Assembly (NCBI GenBank): GCA_963709505.1
Contig: CAVPXC010000018.1
Span: forward strand, 102,252-166,251
DNA: 64,000 nucleotides
Source: CAVPXC01 sp963709505
GTDB lineage: Bacteria; Chloroflexota; Anaerolineae; JAAEKA01
Direction: 5' to 3'
Position 1 is the stretch's first letter, and each line of letters opens with the position of its first letter. The notes below the pieces were generated by a model, which saw only the letters and a list, made by a program, of their open reading frames with translations, was not told the origin of the DNA and ran no database searches. This document shows, piece by piece, positions 28,981-37,513 of this stretch. Made by a program: the position numbers and the translations under genes.

Positions 28981-29979
28981 TTACAGCGCCGGGCCGGCCA
29001 ATTGGCGGATCTTTATGCCGGTCTCGCGCCAGCTGATCTTAGAGAGGCCGAGTTTTTTGCGCAGGTGTTCGGGCGCCATGCCGGTGCGATAATCGCGTAC
29101 TGCGGCGGTCCAGCGCATGACCTCGAATGAGATCGATTTGTGTTCGATGCCGGCCAGCTGGCCGGCATCGGCCAGGACGTACTCCAGGTTGCGCGCGGTG
29201 CACTCGAAGAGATGGGTCTCTGGTTTGTACTGCTGCACGTATTGTTTCATCACCTGCAGAAACTGGGGGGCAACGACCAGCTTGCGTTCCTTGTGGCGCA
29301 TGCGTGCGTTGGGGTAACGTACGTAAAGCACGGGGGCACGTGGGTCGCTGCCGTCGATGTGCTCCAGTTTGAGGGCCATGCACTCGCTCTTCTTGATCGC
29401 GGTTTGTAGGATCAGGCTGATCAGCAGGTAGGGCCGTGCGTCGGGTTTGCGGGCCCAGAGCAGGTCGCGCGTGTAGCGCAGGAGCCGTTCCACCTCGTCG
29501 TCGTAGAGGATGATCGGCAGGGGTGTGCTGACCGGTTGGTGTGCGATTGGTGCTGCAGGGTCATTGGCGACGATGTTAGTGTCGTACAGCCACTTGAAGA
29601 AGACCTTGAGGGTTGTCAGGCGGCGCGCGTAGCTCTTGGGGCTGCACGGGGTGTTGCGTTCGCTAAGCATCCAGGTGAGGAAGTTCTCCAGCTCATGGGT
29701 CGAGACGCGGCTGATGTTTGTGTTGGGGGAAGTGTACTTCATAAACAGCCGAAGGTCGCCCATAAAGGCCTTGACCGTGTTTTCGGAGAAGCCTTGCCGC
29801 AGCATGTAGCCTTGAAAGCTACTGGCGGCCGAGGAGAGGGACGATTTGGACGTGAGCGGGCCGAGAGCGGCAACAGGTGCGCTCATGGCGCCGGGCCGGC
29901 CAGGGGGTGGAAACAGGGTAAGTTGATCGATAGTCATGGCCGCGGGGTCTCCTGAAAGAGATGGCAGCGAGTTTCGCAT
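28981..29979 (-). CDS. Tyrosine-recombinase-fold protein lacking catalytic residues
   Basis: Up to 332 residues; MTIDQLTLF at 29937 is an alternative start. The N-terminal SAM-like core-binding domain (FSENTVKAFMGDLRLFMKY) and C-terminal catalytic fold are recognisable, but the active site is not. The first Arg motif TG(L/I)R-x-SE reads TAIKKSE, the H-x-x-R box reads FEVMRW without His, LGHS reads LGLS, and no Tyr is found where the nucleophile should be. It is probably a DNA-binding protein derived from a XerC/D-like recombinase. The length is normal and the frame is intact, which argues against random decay. Confidence 0.72.
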   Translation of the reverse strand: MRNSLPSLSGDPAAMTIDQLTLFPPPGRPGAMSAPVAALGPLTSKSSLSSAASSFQGYMLRQGFSENTVKAFMGDLRLFMKYTSPNTNISRVSTHELENFLTWMLSERNTPCSPKSYARRLTTLKVFFKWLYDTNIVANDPAAPIAHQPVSTPLPIILYDDEVERLLRYTRDLLWARKPDARPYLLISLILQTAIKKSECMALKLEHIDGSDPRAPVLYVRYPNARMRHKERKLVVAPQFLQVMKQYVQQYKPETHLFECTARNLEYVLADAGQLAGIEHKSISFEVMRWTAAVRDYRTGMAPEHLRKKLGLSKISWRETGIKIRQLAGPAL

Positions 29980-30093
29980 AGTGCTAGTTAATACGATAAC
30001 ACAGAGTCTAGCGTTTTGTCAAGTACATGCAAAAAACGCTTTGGAGGAAGGCAGTCAAAGCCTATAACAGAGGCAGGTGAAGCGGCGCGTGAT

Positions 30094-30122
30094 TTGACAA
30101 TGCTCCCTCCCGCAGCTATAAT
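30094..30122 (+). promoter_or_regulatory. Consensus sigma70 promoter of tRNA-Lys
   Basis: TTGACA and TATAAT, both perfect, separated by 17 bases and ending 11 bases before the tRNA. Confidence 0.8.
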
Positions 30123-30133
30123 ATTTACGGTTT

Positions 30134-30206
<73 letters not shown>

Positions 30207-30225
30207 CTTTTGACATAATTCCTTG

Positions 30226-30265
30226 AAAAGCGATACACTGATTCTGGTCAGTTGATCGCTTTTTT
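30226..30265 (+). terminator. Rho-independent terminator of tRNA-Lys
   Basis: Stem AAAAGCGAT / ATCGCTTTT with an inner hairpin (ACTGA...TCAGT) is followed by TTTTTT at 30260-30265. Confidence 0.75.
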
Positions 30266-30340
30266 GATTCCGATCTACTGACTTTTTCCCGGCTGTCACA
30301 CTGACTCCTTTGTGAATAAACGAACGAATGGAGACGCGCA

Positions 30341-31360
30341 ATGACAGCCCAAAGTACACGATTATCTCGATCAGGCGTAGGGGACACATCCCTGGATGTG
30401 TTGATCGACCTCTTCATCATCTCTCGACAGATTGAGGGGAAGAGCAAAAAGACGACCGACTGGTACCGGGCGAACTTGAACCGGTTTGCCGAGTTCGTGG
30501 CGTCTGACAGTCCTGTCACAGCTCGTTCGCTGTCAATCGATGACGGCAGGGAGTTTGTGGCCCATCTTCAGGGAAGGACGACCCGGTACGGCGACCACGC
30601 GATGCGTCCTACGGCAACGGGTGGCCTGTCACCGTACACAGTTCATGCTTATGTGCGAACGCTAAAGACGTTTGGTTCTTGGTTGCAGGAAGAAGGCTAC
30701 GCCTCAACTCACCCCTTTAAGCGCTTGAAGCCCCCGAAACTGCCTGAGACCATGATCGAGATCCTGGCGGATGACGAGATCAAGCGGCTGCTGGCGAGTA
30801 TCAACCCGAAGTGCCATCTCGGTGCGCGCATGTACGCGATCTTCTTGCTCCTGTTGGATACAGGAATCCGCGCCTCTGAGCTTTGCGGCTTGTCGCTCGA
30901 CAACGTGCATCTGGACGAAGGCTACGTCAAGGTGCGGGGCAAAGGCAACAAGGAGCGCATTGTGCCCATCGGCATGTCCACAAAGAAGGCGCTGATGGCG
31001 TACATTCACGGGTACAGAAGTGAAGTCGCAGATGAGGGAGCAAAAGCCGTGTTCCTCACGGTAGATGGGACGCCGCTGCAATACGCCGGCCTTGCTCAGG
31101 CTATACGACGGCTCGGGGAAGCTGGCGAGGTAAAGAGGCTGCATCCCCACCTCTTTCGCCATACCTTTGCTGTCCGATACCTGATGAACGGCGGCGACAT
31201 CATGACGCTTCGGCTGATCTTGGGCCATACCACGCTAGAGGTGACCCAGCTGTACCTACACCTGGCAGAGGCTCACGTCCAGGTGCAACACAGCAGGTTT
31301 TCGCCGGTAGATCGGCTCGAACTCACCCGGAGGCGACGCGGGGCTAGTGGTCGCAAGTAG
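30341..31360 (+). CDS. Tyrosine recombinase / integrase (catalytically complete)
   Basis: 339 residues. ATG 30341 is preceded by GGAG. The N-terminal core-binding domain is followed by the catalytic domain with all key residues: TGIRASEL (Arg), KVRGKGNKER (Lys), HPHLFRHTFA (His and Arg), ILGHTTLEVTQLYLH (His and nucleophile Tyr). It should cut and rejoin DNA at a specific site. Its position 135 bp after tRNA-Lys suggests an integrative element; no repeat of the tRNA 3' end was noticed downstream. It overlaps no other gene, but just past its end a minus-strand gene remnant is cut short. Confidence 0.93.
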   Translation: MTAQSTRLSRSGVGDTSLDVLIDLFIISRQIEGKSKKTTDWYRANLNRFAEFVASDSPVTARSLSIDDGREFVAHLQGRTTRYGDHAMRPTATGGLSPYTVHAYVRTLKTFGSWLQEEGYASTHPFKRLKPPKLPETMIEILADDEIKRLLASINPKCHLGARMYAIFLLLLDTGIRASELCGLSLDNVHLDEGYVKVRGKGNKERIVPIGMSTKKALMAYIHGYRSEVADEGAKAVFLTVDGTPLQYAGLAQAIRRLGEAGEVKRLHPHLFRHTFAVRYLMNGGDIMTLRLILGHTTLEVTQLYLHLAEAHVQVQHSRFSPVDRLELTRRRRGASGRK

Positions 31361-31365
31361 GCAGT

Positions 31366-31627
31366 CGCTATTCTTGGAACGACTATGGTTGCCAGGAAAC
31401 GAGCAAGGGGATAGTAATGGCTGCGCAGCCGGACTTCGTCAATCTCAGGTGCGGCTATTCCCTCCAACACGGCAAGAGGCATCATGGCAATGTCGGCCCT
31501 TGTGTCGATGATCCCCGGCAGTAGGCCCCCGCAACTGTTCGTCGTCCGGCGCACGCAAGCCAAGCTTCAACGCGGGAATCGGGAAAAGAAGTCCTTGCGA
31601 TGGGGAAAACTGGTACTCATTGCGCAC
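31366..31627 (-). pseudogene. Retropepsin-like aspartic protease remnant
   Basis: Starting at a GTG (31627) overlapping the upstream RHH gene, the translation reads FPIPALKLGLRAPDDEQLR, then, after removal of one G in GGGGG (about 31523-31527), LLPGIIDTRADIAMMPLAVL. This matches the DTGA-type active-site region of small retroviral-type aspartic proteases, but the Gly of DTG is Arg. The expected second half is missing where the integrase gene begins, so it appears truncated. In related genomes such genes follow an RHH/DUF5678-type protein, as here; that is recollection, not checked. Confidence 0.45.
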
Positions 31628-32045
31628 GTTCCACGCGCGGGCTAAGCACTTGGAACTCACGCGGCGAGGAAGCACTGGCAGGCGTAATCAGAATAGGGAC
31701 GTCGCCAAAGCGCGTTCGCATTCGGAGATAGAGAGTCAACAGATCGCCATCGTGGTCGACAACTTGCCCGTTGTGGACTGCCACAAAATCGTTGCCGTAG
31801 CTGCGTTGCACCGCCGGCGGCAGAGAGCGCCAGGATCGAGCTTCCGCGTGGATTTTGGCCTGACGCCAGCCAATGGTCGGCTCAGACGGGCCGTCGTCGC
31901 TGCTTGCCTCGGATGAAGCAGGTGGCTGGAGGAAAGCGTTCAGAGCGTCTTCGACCACGCTGGCAATCGGTTGGTTTCTACGCTCGGCTGCCTGACGCAA
32001 ACTTGTATAGGTCGCCTCACTAAGATCGAGTTCAAGAGTAGGCAT
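31617..32045 (-). CDS. RHH-type antitoxin-like protein with DUF5678-like C-terminus
   Basis: 142 residues from the ATG at 32045; an upstream in-frame start at 32129 also exists. The N-terminus TLELDLSEATYTSLRQAAER followed by ASVVEDALNAFL is a ribbon-helix-helix-like dimerisation/DNA-binding region. The C-terminus YGNDFVAVHNGQVVDHDGDL and TRFGDVPILITP matches the domain in the protein at 32873-33241. It probably regulates its partner gene, here the aspartic-protease remnant overlapping its end. Confidence 0.65.
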   Translation of the reverse strand: MPTLELDLSEATYTSLRQAAERRNQPIASVVEDALNAFLQPPASSEASSDDGPSEPTIGWRQAKIHAEARSWRSLPPAVQRSYGNDFVAVHNGQVVDHDGDLLTLYLRMRTRFGDVPILITPASASSPREFQVLSPRVERAQ

Positions 32046-32367
32046 GTTCCGATCCTGATCCATGACTTTCTTGTATGGATTATCGCCTAACCGTGGCATC
32101 TTGACAAGCAGTGGCTCTGGGTCTGGCAAAGCCTAAAGCCGCACAACGATCAGTTTGCCGCTTGGTTGGGACAAGGTCCGGGTGGGGCGCTCCGGCTCGC
32201 CTCTTGCTCGCCAGTCAGGATCGTGTACAATGACCGTGTGATGCGGGAGCGCATCGCATGCCAGGCGAGTCAAGCTGCGTTGAGGTACGGAATATGTCAA
32301 TGGTCGATGAAATAGTACGTCGGTCACTCCGAGAGATCGGTACGCGCTGTGTAGGATGTTACCGATC

Positions 32368-32790
32368 ATGACTGTTCATTCAGTTGTCCTCGAGTTGCCA
32401 GATGAGCTTTTCAGAAAGATCGAACGCGCCGCCAAGGGCTTGAATCAGCCTATGCCCCAGGTTCTGATGAAGATCGTCGAGAATAGCTTGCCGTGGTTGG
32501 ATAAGACACCAGAGGAGTATCGCGCCGAGTTGGAAGCGATGGAGACATGGACGGACGAGGATCTCTGGCGCGTCTCACAAGAAGGTATGCCTTCCGATCT
32601 ACAGCAGGAGTTGAGCGACCTGCTCAGGAAGAACGAGCGCGGTCCGCTAGATCCAGCCGAGGAAACCCGGCTTGACTTCCTGCACGCCCAAGCCAATCGC
32701 CTGATGCTGCGCAAATCCTATGCACTGACTTTGCTCAAGTGGCGGGGTAACAAGGTGCCAACGCCGGCCGACACCGGAGTCAGCAGTTGA
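32368..32790 (+). CDS. Hypothetical RHH-like protein, possible antitoxin of an HNH partner
   Basis: About 140 residues from ATG 32368 (MTVHSVVLELP); an in-frame ATG lies four codons earlier. The N-terminus looks like a ribbon-helix-helix fold (LELPDELFRKIERAAKGL), the middle is helical and acidic (PEEYRAELEAMETWTDEDLW), and the C-terminus is basic (MLRKSYALTLLKWRG). This resembles small proteins encoded upstream of HNH endonuclease genes; the first codons of such a gene follow at 32794. A possible promoter TTGCTC-N16-TACAAT lies at 32204-32231. Confidence 0.6.
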   Translation: MTVHSVVLELPDELFRKIERAAKGLNQPMPQVLMKIVENSLPWLDKTPEEYRAELEAMETWTDEDLWRVSQEGMPSDLQQELSDLLRKNERGPLDPAEETRLDFLHAQANRLMLRKSYALTLLKWRGNKVPTPADTGVSS

Positions 32791-32793
32791 GTT

Positions 32794-32892
32794 ATGCCAA
32801 AGAAGTATGTGACCAGGCAACTGCGTACTGCCGTGGAAAGGCGGTTGCTTAGGTATCGCCGGGAGGTTCTGAATGCCTACCGTGACCATTGA
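32794..32892 (+). pseudogene. Truncated HNH-endonuclease-like gene, first 32 residues
   Basis: Reads MPKKYVTRQLRTAVERRLLR and ends after 32 residues at TGA. MPKKYV-x-RQLR-x-AV is a common beginning of HNH endonucleases paired with RHH-like proteins. The HNH core is absent, and the reading frame runs into the next gene's start at 32873. Confidence 0.35.
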
Positions 32893-33241
32893 ATCTGCCT
32901 TGTATCAGCGCATAGAACAAGCGGCGGCTGAGAGGCAGGTTACCCCCGGGGAGATTCTTGCTCAAGCTCTTCGGCGCTATCTTTGGGAGTTGGATCGACG
33001 AAAGATATCGGACGAAAGCAAGGCCTATCGTCGCCAGCACGCCGAACTGAAGGGACGGTATCTAGGCCACTACGTCGCGATGCATAACGGCCAGATTGTG
33101 GACCATGACACGGATTTCCAGACGCTGCGCCGGCGAGTTCGGCAGCAGTTCGGCCATACGCCTGTCATGATCACCCTGGTGGAAGAATTGGCCGAACCCA
33201 CGCTGTTCCGGCGGGGCTTTCGCGTCGAGACGGCTCCTTAG
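32873..33241 (+). CDS. RHH-type protein with DUF5678-like C-terminus (second copy)
   Basis: 122 residues. N-terminal TVTIESALYQRIEQAAAERQ and GEILAQALRRYLWEL form a ribbon-helix-helix-like region. The C-terminal YLGHYVAMHNGQIVDHDTDF and RQQFGHTPVMITLVEE corresponds position by position to the protein at 31617-32045, so the two are paralogues. Preceded by GGGAGG. No protease partner gene follows, so it may be an orphan antitoxin-like protein. Confidence 0.7.
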   Translation: MPTVTIESALYQRIEQAAAERQVTPGEILAQALRRYLWELDRRKISDESKAYRRQHAELKGRYLGHYVAMHNGQIVDHDTDFQTLRRRVRQQFGHTPVMITLVEELAEPTLFRRGFRVETAP

Positions 33242-33270
33242 CGCGGTCCGATGAAGCTCGAAGAGCCTGG

Positions 33271-33441
33271 TCAAGGTCGCGTTGCGATGGGGAAATGTTC
33301 CTGTTCGTATTGCTCGACCAGCATCGCGAGCAGTTCCAACTCTTCCTCCTCGGACGACCCCGGCTGGGCATCCATCAGCTCCGCCACGCGGGTCAGCGCA
33401 GCCTCATACTCCGCTTGGTTCTTGATGACTTTGGGTTGCAC
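33271..33441 (-). pseudogene. HigA-like antitoxin N-terminal fragment (56 residues)
   Basis: GTG 33441 to TGA 33271. The sequence VIKNQAEYEAALTRVAELMD and EEELELLAMLVEQYEQEHFP is the standard N-terminal region of HigA/xre-type antitoxins. The helix-turn-helix that normally follows is absent: the frame stops after FPIATRP. No toxin gene is beside it. Confidence 0.5.
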
Positions 33442-33498
33442 TAGATAGTCTCCCTACCGGTTTGCGTATGGATATCCCCAGGGAGGGTATCCGCAGCG

Positions 33499-33591
33499 CT
33501 GCCATGGCTCAATTGTCAACTCCCCTAACCACACGTAATGCGGAAAGCCGGGAAGTGCGGGGAAGCGCGGTGTATTGTCCCAGCGGCGAGT
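33499..33591 (-). pseudogene. C-terminal scrap of a toxin-like (DUF6516-type) protein
   Basis: The translation contains RRWDNTPRFPALPGFPHYVW, a motif typical of the end of DUF6516-like toxins. It starts immediately after the stop of the antitoxin-like gene at 33596 and has lost its N-terminal part. Confidence 0.35.
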
Positions 33592-33595
33592 GGGT

Positions 33596-33919
33596 TTACT
33601 GAACCCCCTCAGCCAGGAGCAAGCGCAGCCGCTGGCGCAAGTTGGCGGCCATTTGTACCAGTGATGCCCACTCGACAAAGTCCATGCGATCGTCAGTCTG
33701 CCCAGCGTGAAAGCGACGATAGAATTCGTTCGAAGTCATGCCGTACTTTTGCTCGATCTCAGAAAGCTCGGTGGTTAGCTCGTCAAGCTGGGCCTGCGAC
33801 TGCTCCGCTTCATAGGTCAAGAGCTTGTCCAAAGTCCGGTCCATCACTTCGCTCGCTTGGCCTTTCTCGTAAAGCAGAGCCAATCGAGAGAGTCGCTGTG
33901 CCACGGTGGCGGTACTCAT
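33596..33919 (-). CDS. Antitoxin-like helical protein
   Basis: About 107 residues from ATG 33919; an alternative start is at 33943. It is entirely helical with a long amphipathic coiled region (AQLDELTTELSEIEQKYGMT) and SNEFYRRFHAGQTDDRMDFV near the end. Similar proteins precede DUF6516-type genes in toxin-antitoxin-like pairs; here only a scrap of the partner remains downstream. Function inferred from context only. Confidence 0.55.
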   Translation of the reverse strand: MSTATVAQRLSRLALLYEKGQASEVMDRTLDKLLTYEAEQSQAQLDELTTELSEIEQKYGMTSNEFYRRFHAGQTDDRMDFVEWASLVQMAANLRQRLRLLLAEGVQ

Positions 33920-33997
33920 TGTTTTGTATGCAAATACTTCCAAGTGTCGTCTGCCATCATCTGTCGCATTTCATTAATGCTTCACTTGATGTGCTTG

Positions 33998-35203
33998 TCA
34001 GGCGGGTGACTCTGGCGGGTTCCACTTGGGGTGGACACCCATCAGCATCTCCGTATGAGCCGCGCTTTGAATCCATGCCGACATCGTCTCCAGCGCTAGC
34101 CCAACGTTCCCTATCTGGCAGTGGTTCTGAGCGGACTCGGCTTTGGTGAACACACGGTCGGTCAGTGATCTCGCGTTGGAAAGCAGCGCCAACTGCTTGT
34201 CATGGAGCTTATAGGGGATGAAGTGGTCGTCCCTGCTGGTGAGTACAAGGACGTCCTGATCCACCAGTTCCGAGTGCAGATTCTCCTCGTTCATCTGCAT
34301 GGCGTAGTCGAAGGCGGACATCGGGGCGTCGATCTTCGTTATGTACATGATATTGCTCATCTGCCAGCCCTCCATGCCGCCTTTTTGGATGTTCTTGAGG
34401 GCGATCTTATTGGAGGCGTCCTTAAACTTTGTGTTGAAGAAGGTCATCAGCCACTGGGCAATCACAGACGGGATCTTATAGTAGTCGTAGGCGTGACCAT
34501 TTGCGATGACGCGCTGAATCCGCTTCTCGAACGCTGAAGCGCGAAGCCCAAGCCAGCCTCCCATGGACAGGCCAATGAGCGTGACGTCGTCAGGTTGGAA
34601 GTAGTCCAGGATCGCTCCGGTAGGCCTCTCCCAACGATAGTCGAAGGCGACGCCGTGCCTTCTGCGAGTCGCCCCCTGTCCGGGGCCGTCGAAGCCGATC
34701 ACATCGTATCCGTTGTCGGAGAAGTAGCGCATCATCGAGTAGAACTCCTCGATGAAGGAGTCAAAGCCCCCGTGGAGAAGCACCGTGCCCCGCTTCGCTT
34801 GGCTAACCGCCCCTGGCAGCCGAATCGCGTGCAAGCATGATTCCTCATAGGGGACCTGATAGGTCTCGATACCATCTGCCGCGAATGCCCGATAGAACAA
34901 CTCCGCGAACTGCTCGTAGAGGAATTTTCGCTCGTGCGCCGGAATCGTGTAGAACTCGGCAGCGCGGTAGTAGAACGCGGCTTGGGCCAGTTCGGCGTGG
35001 TCAAGTGCATACCCTGCGAGTGCGCGCATCTCGCTCGTCCACGTCTCGAAGTCAGACACCCTCTTGCCGGTGGCAATCATAGCGTCGTATGGCAGATAGC
35101 CCAGTGAGTGCCAACGGTTCAGCTGGAAGTTGAAGATCTGTTCCGGGTGAAAGGTGTAGTATCCGACAGGCAACTCGAAGTATGTTCTCTCTGACGTATT
35201 CAT
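33998..35203 (-). CDS. Alpha/beta hydrolase, FrsA / pseudooxynicotine-hydrolase-like
   Basis: 401 residues. A helical N-terminal cap of about 130 residues precedes the alpha/beta core. Core motifs: VLLHGGFDSF (oxyanion region), GFDGPGQGATRR, nucleophile elbow GLSMGGWLG, acid LTSRDDHFIPY and terminal His in AQNHCQIGN. The cap plus core organisation resembles FrsA-like esterases and 2,6-dihydroxypseudooxynicotine hydrolase, which cleaves C-C bonds. The substrate here is unknown. It stands alone between the toxin-antitoxin scraps and the phosphorylase gene. Confidence 0.82.
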   Translation of the reverse strand: MNTSERTYFELPVGYYTFHPEQIFNFQLNRWHSLGYLPYDAMIATGKRVSDFETWTSEMRALAGYALDHAELAQAAFYYRAAEFYTIPAHERKFLYEQFAELFYRAFAADGIETYQVPYEESCLHAIRLPGAVSQAKRGTVLLHGGFDSFIEEFYSMMRYFSDNGYDVIGFDGPGQGATRRRHGVAFDYRWERPTGAILDYFQPDDVTLIGLSMGGWLGLRASAFEKRIQRVIANGHAYDYYKIPSVIAQWLMTFFNTKFKDASNKIALKNIQKGGMEGWQMSNIMYITKIDAPMSAFDYAMQMNEENLHSELVDQDVLVLTSRDDHFIPYKLHDKQLALLSNARSLTDRVFTKAESAQNHCQIGNVGLALETMSAWIQSAAHTEMLMGVHPKWNPPESPA

Positions 35204-35293
35204 GTTGCATCCTCATCACTGCTGCGGCTGTGCGCCTAACTTGGGACCCACCAACTGGAATGCCTTCTGGCGCATGGGCACAACGGCCCGCAT

Positions 35294-37115
35294 CTAGGCA
35301 GGCTCCAGCCACCGTGTCTGATAGGGGGCCATGAACGCAGTCAGACGGCCGCTGGCTGCGGCAAACGTCTCTCCGCTAAACAGATCGCGCCAGGCTGCAT
35401 AGGGCAGGTCGGCGGCGGCAAGGCGCAGCGTCGCCGGCCGGTCTGACACGTTGACGCTGCAAACCAACGGCGCGTCCAGCCCGGCGCCGCGCAGCAGGGT
35501 AAACAGGGCCGGATCACCGGCCAATACCTGTTGCCCGCTGGCGGGATGAAAGGCCGGCTGCTGGCGACGCACGCGCAACAGCCGGCGGTAGCCGTCGAAC
35601 ACCCGGCGCTGATGGCCGTTGGGGTCGTCTAGCACGACTAAGCAGCCCGGCCAGGCTGAACTTCTGGCGATTAAGCGAGCGGGCGCGCCCTGTCTCGGCC
35701 AGGCATGTGTGGCAATTGCGTGAGCCGAGGAGGCTGTGAACGTAGATGCCGGGCACGCCGGCCAGCGCCAGCAGGATGGCCTGCGAGGCCAGAAAGCGGG
35801 CCACGTCGGTGTCGGGATCGGGCCGGCCGGGCGGGTTGAGGAAGTCGTAGAGGGTGATGTTCAGCTCGTAGGGGGTGTGCGAAGCATCGGGCAGGCTGCG
35901 CACGCTGACCTGGCCGCCGTGGGCAAAGGTGCGCTCGACCAACTGCTGCAACTCGGCATCGCTCAGGATGCCGAGCGCCGGCAGCACGCCGATGCCGTCG
36001 TGGGAGGCGATGAAGTTGAAGAAGCTGGCCCCCGATCCCAGTCGGGGGCTGGACCCGGCGGCCGGAGGCTGCAGAGTCGCAGCCCAGGCCGATAGCTTGC
36101 TGGCGTTGCCCGTCAAGAAGGCGTGCAACGTCAGCGGGGCCAGCGAGAAGTTATACACCATCTGGGCCTCGTCGGTGGCGCCGATGTCGGGCAAGAGCTG
36201 GCCGAAGTAGCTGATGTTGTCGGCGTGGGGCACGTTGGTCTCGGTGATCAACAACACATGGGGCGCGACCGCGTCCAGCACGGCACGCCAGAGCTTGACC
36301 ACGGCGTGGGTCTGCGGCAGATGGATGCAGGGGGTGCCGATTTCTTTCCATAGGTAGGCGATGGCGTCCAGGCGGATGATCTCCGCGCCGTGAGCGACGT
36401 AATGCAGCAGCACCTCGGTCATGGCCAGCAGCACAGCGGGGTTGGCATAATGGAGGTCGACCTGGTCGGCGCTGAAGGTGGTCCAGACGTGTCGAAGCCC
36501 CTGCGCGGTCTCTACCGCGGTGAGCAACGGAAGCGCGCGCGGCCGCACCACCTGCGACAGGTCAGCGGCGGGGTCGACCTCGATAAAGTAGCCGTCGTAG
36601 GGAGCCTCGCGGCGCCGATAGGCCTGGAACCACGCGCTATGCTGCGAAATGTGGTTGGCCACGAAGTCGAACATCAGCCGGTAGCGCCGGCCCAGCCGCT
36701 CCACATCCCTCCAGTCTCCCAACGCCGGGTCGATCTGAGTGTAGTCGATCACCGAGAAGCCATCGTCCGAGGAGTACGGGAAGCAAGGCAGGATATGCAC
36801 CCCGCTTATGCACTCAGCCAGTTCGGCATCCAGGAAATCAGCCAGCGTTTGTAGCGGCGGGGTCTCCCCGCCTGGCTCGCCGATCTGGTCGCCATAGGTG
36901 ATCAGGATCGCGTCCTGCTGGGTCAGATGGCCGGCCGCGCCCGTGGCTTTTGCTGCGGTCAGGCTCGGATGGCCGGAGCGAAAGGTGTCCATGCGCGCGG
37001 CCAGAGCGGGCCACACCTGCGCCACATCGGGATCGTCGTACAACAAGGCCAGCGAACGGATAATGCGTGTGTTAGGGTCGTTCATGGATGCGTTGGTTGG
37101 AGTGGTGTGGGTCAT
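35294..37115 (-). CDS. GH13_18 phosphorylase: sucrose or glucosylglycerate phosphorylase (frameshift)
   Basis: Start ATG 37115. The barrel shows LITYGDQIGE near the N-terminus, VHILPCFPYSSDDGFSVIDY, and the catalytic motif IIRLDAIAYLWKEIGT with nucleophile Asp 250, then acid/base Glu 292 in LITETNVPH and ASHDGIG. RLDA(I/V)AYLWKE-IGT is diagnostic of subfamily GH13_18 (sucrose, glucosylglycerate and glucosylglycerol phosphorylases). The C-terminal beta domain continues in another frame after a break near 35635. Given the glucosylglycerate genes at 45-50 kb, glucosylglycerate is a plausible substrate; sucrose cannot be excluded. Confidence 0.82.
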
Positions 37116-37117
37116 GT

Positions 37118-37303
37118 CTATGGGGCGTCGTGCAGCAGATCGATCAATAGCGCCGCCGTCCAGGAGAAGTCCTCGGCGCCGTAGCCCGCGCCGGTCTCAG
37201 GATCGAAGTATTCGCGAAAGCGGCTTAGCGTTGGCAGGTCGACGATCGATGTGCCCAGCCGCGCGGCGTGGTCGAGATAGCCATACTTCCCCAAGCCGTG
37301 CAT
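37118..37303 (-). pseudogene. C-terminal remnant of a GH63-like glycosidase
   Basis: About 60 residues: GKYGYLDHAARLGTSIVDLP, then FREYFDPETGAGYGAEDFSW and TAALLIDLLH, ending at the stop just upstream of the phosphorylase start. This is the typical tail of GH63 glucosyl/mannosylglycerate hydrolase-like enzymes (compare PKAASIFGWSAAVYIDLAI in the gene at 44834). The rest of the gene is missing, replaced by the inverted-repeat element at 37374-37513. Confidence 0.5.
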
Positions 37304-37373
37304 AACGAAGCGGCAATAGGTCGATCATCGGGTTTTTGCTGCATGGTGCTCCAGAACCTCCTTGTTTTGGATA

Positions 37374-37513
37374 GATCAATCGCAATTGCTTTCCCGTCAT
37401 TCCTGTCCCCTTCGGGAGCAGGAATCCATCGGATAAGCATGCATTCACCGAAATCCGGATGATTCCTGCTCCCGAAGGGGACAGGAATGACGGGTGAGCA
37501 GTTACGATTAATC
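37374..37513. repeat. 140-bp inverted-repeat element (MITE-like)
   Basis: Two 52-base arms (37374-37425 and 37462-37513) match with five mismatches and include CCCGTCATTCCTG and CCCTTCGGGAGCAGGAAT. It sits between the ClC gene and the truncated GH63 remnant. The outer 25 bases of the right arm recur at 43422-43446. Confidence 0.7.

Noticed and set aside
30207..34000. Right attachment site (repeat of the tRNA-Lys 3' end)
   Set aside because: I looked for the last 15-20 bases of the tRNA downstream of the integrase and saw no convincing copy; the far end of any element could lie elsewhere.
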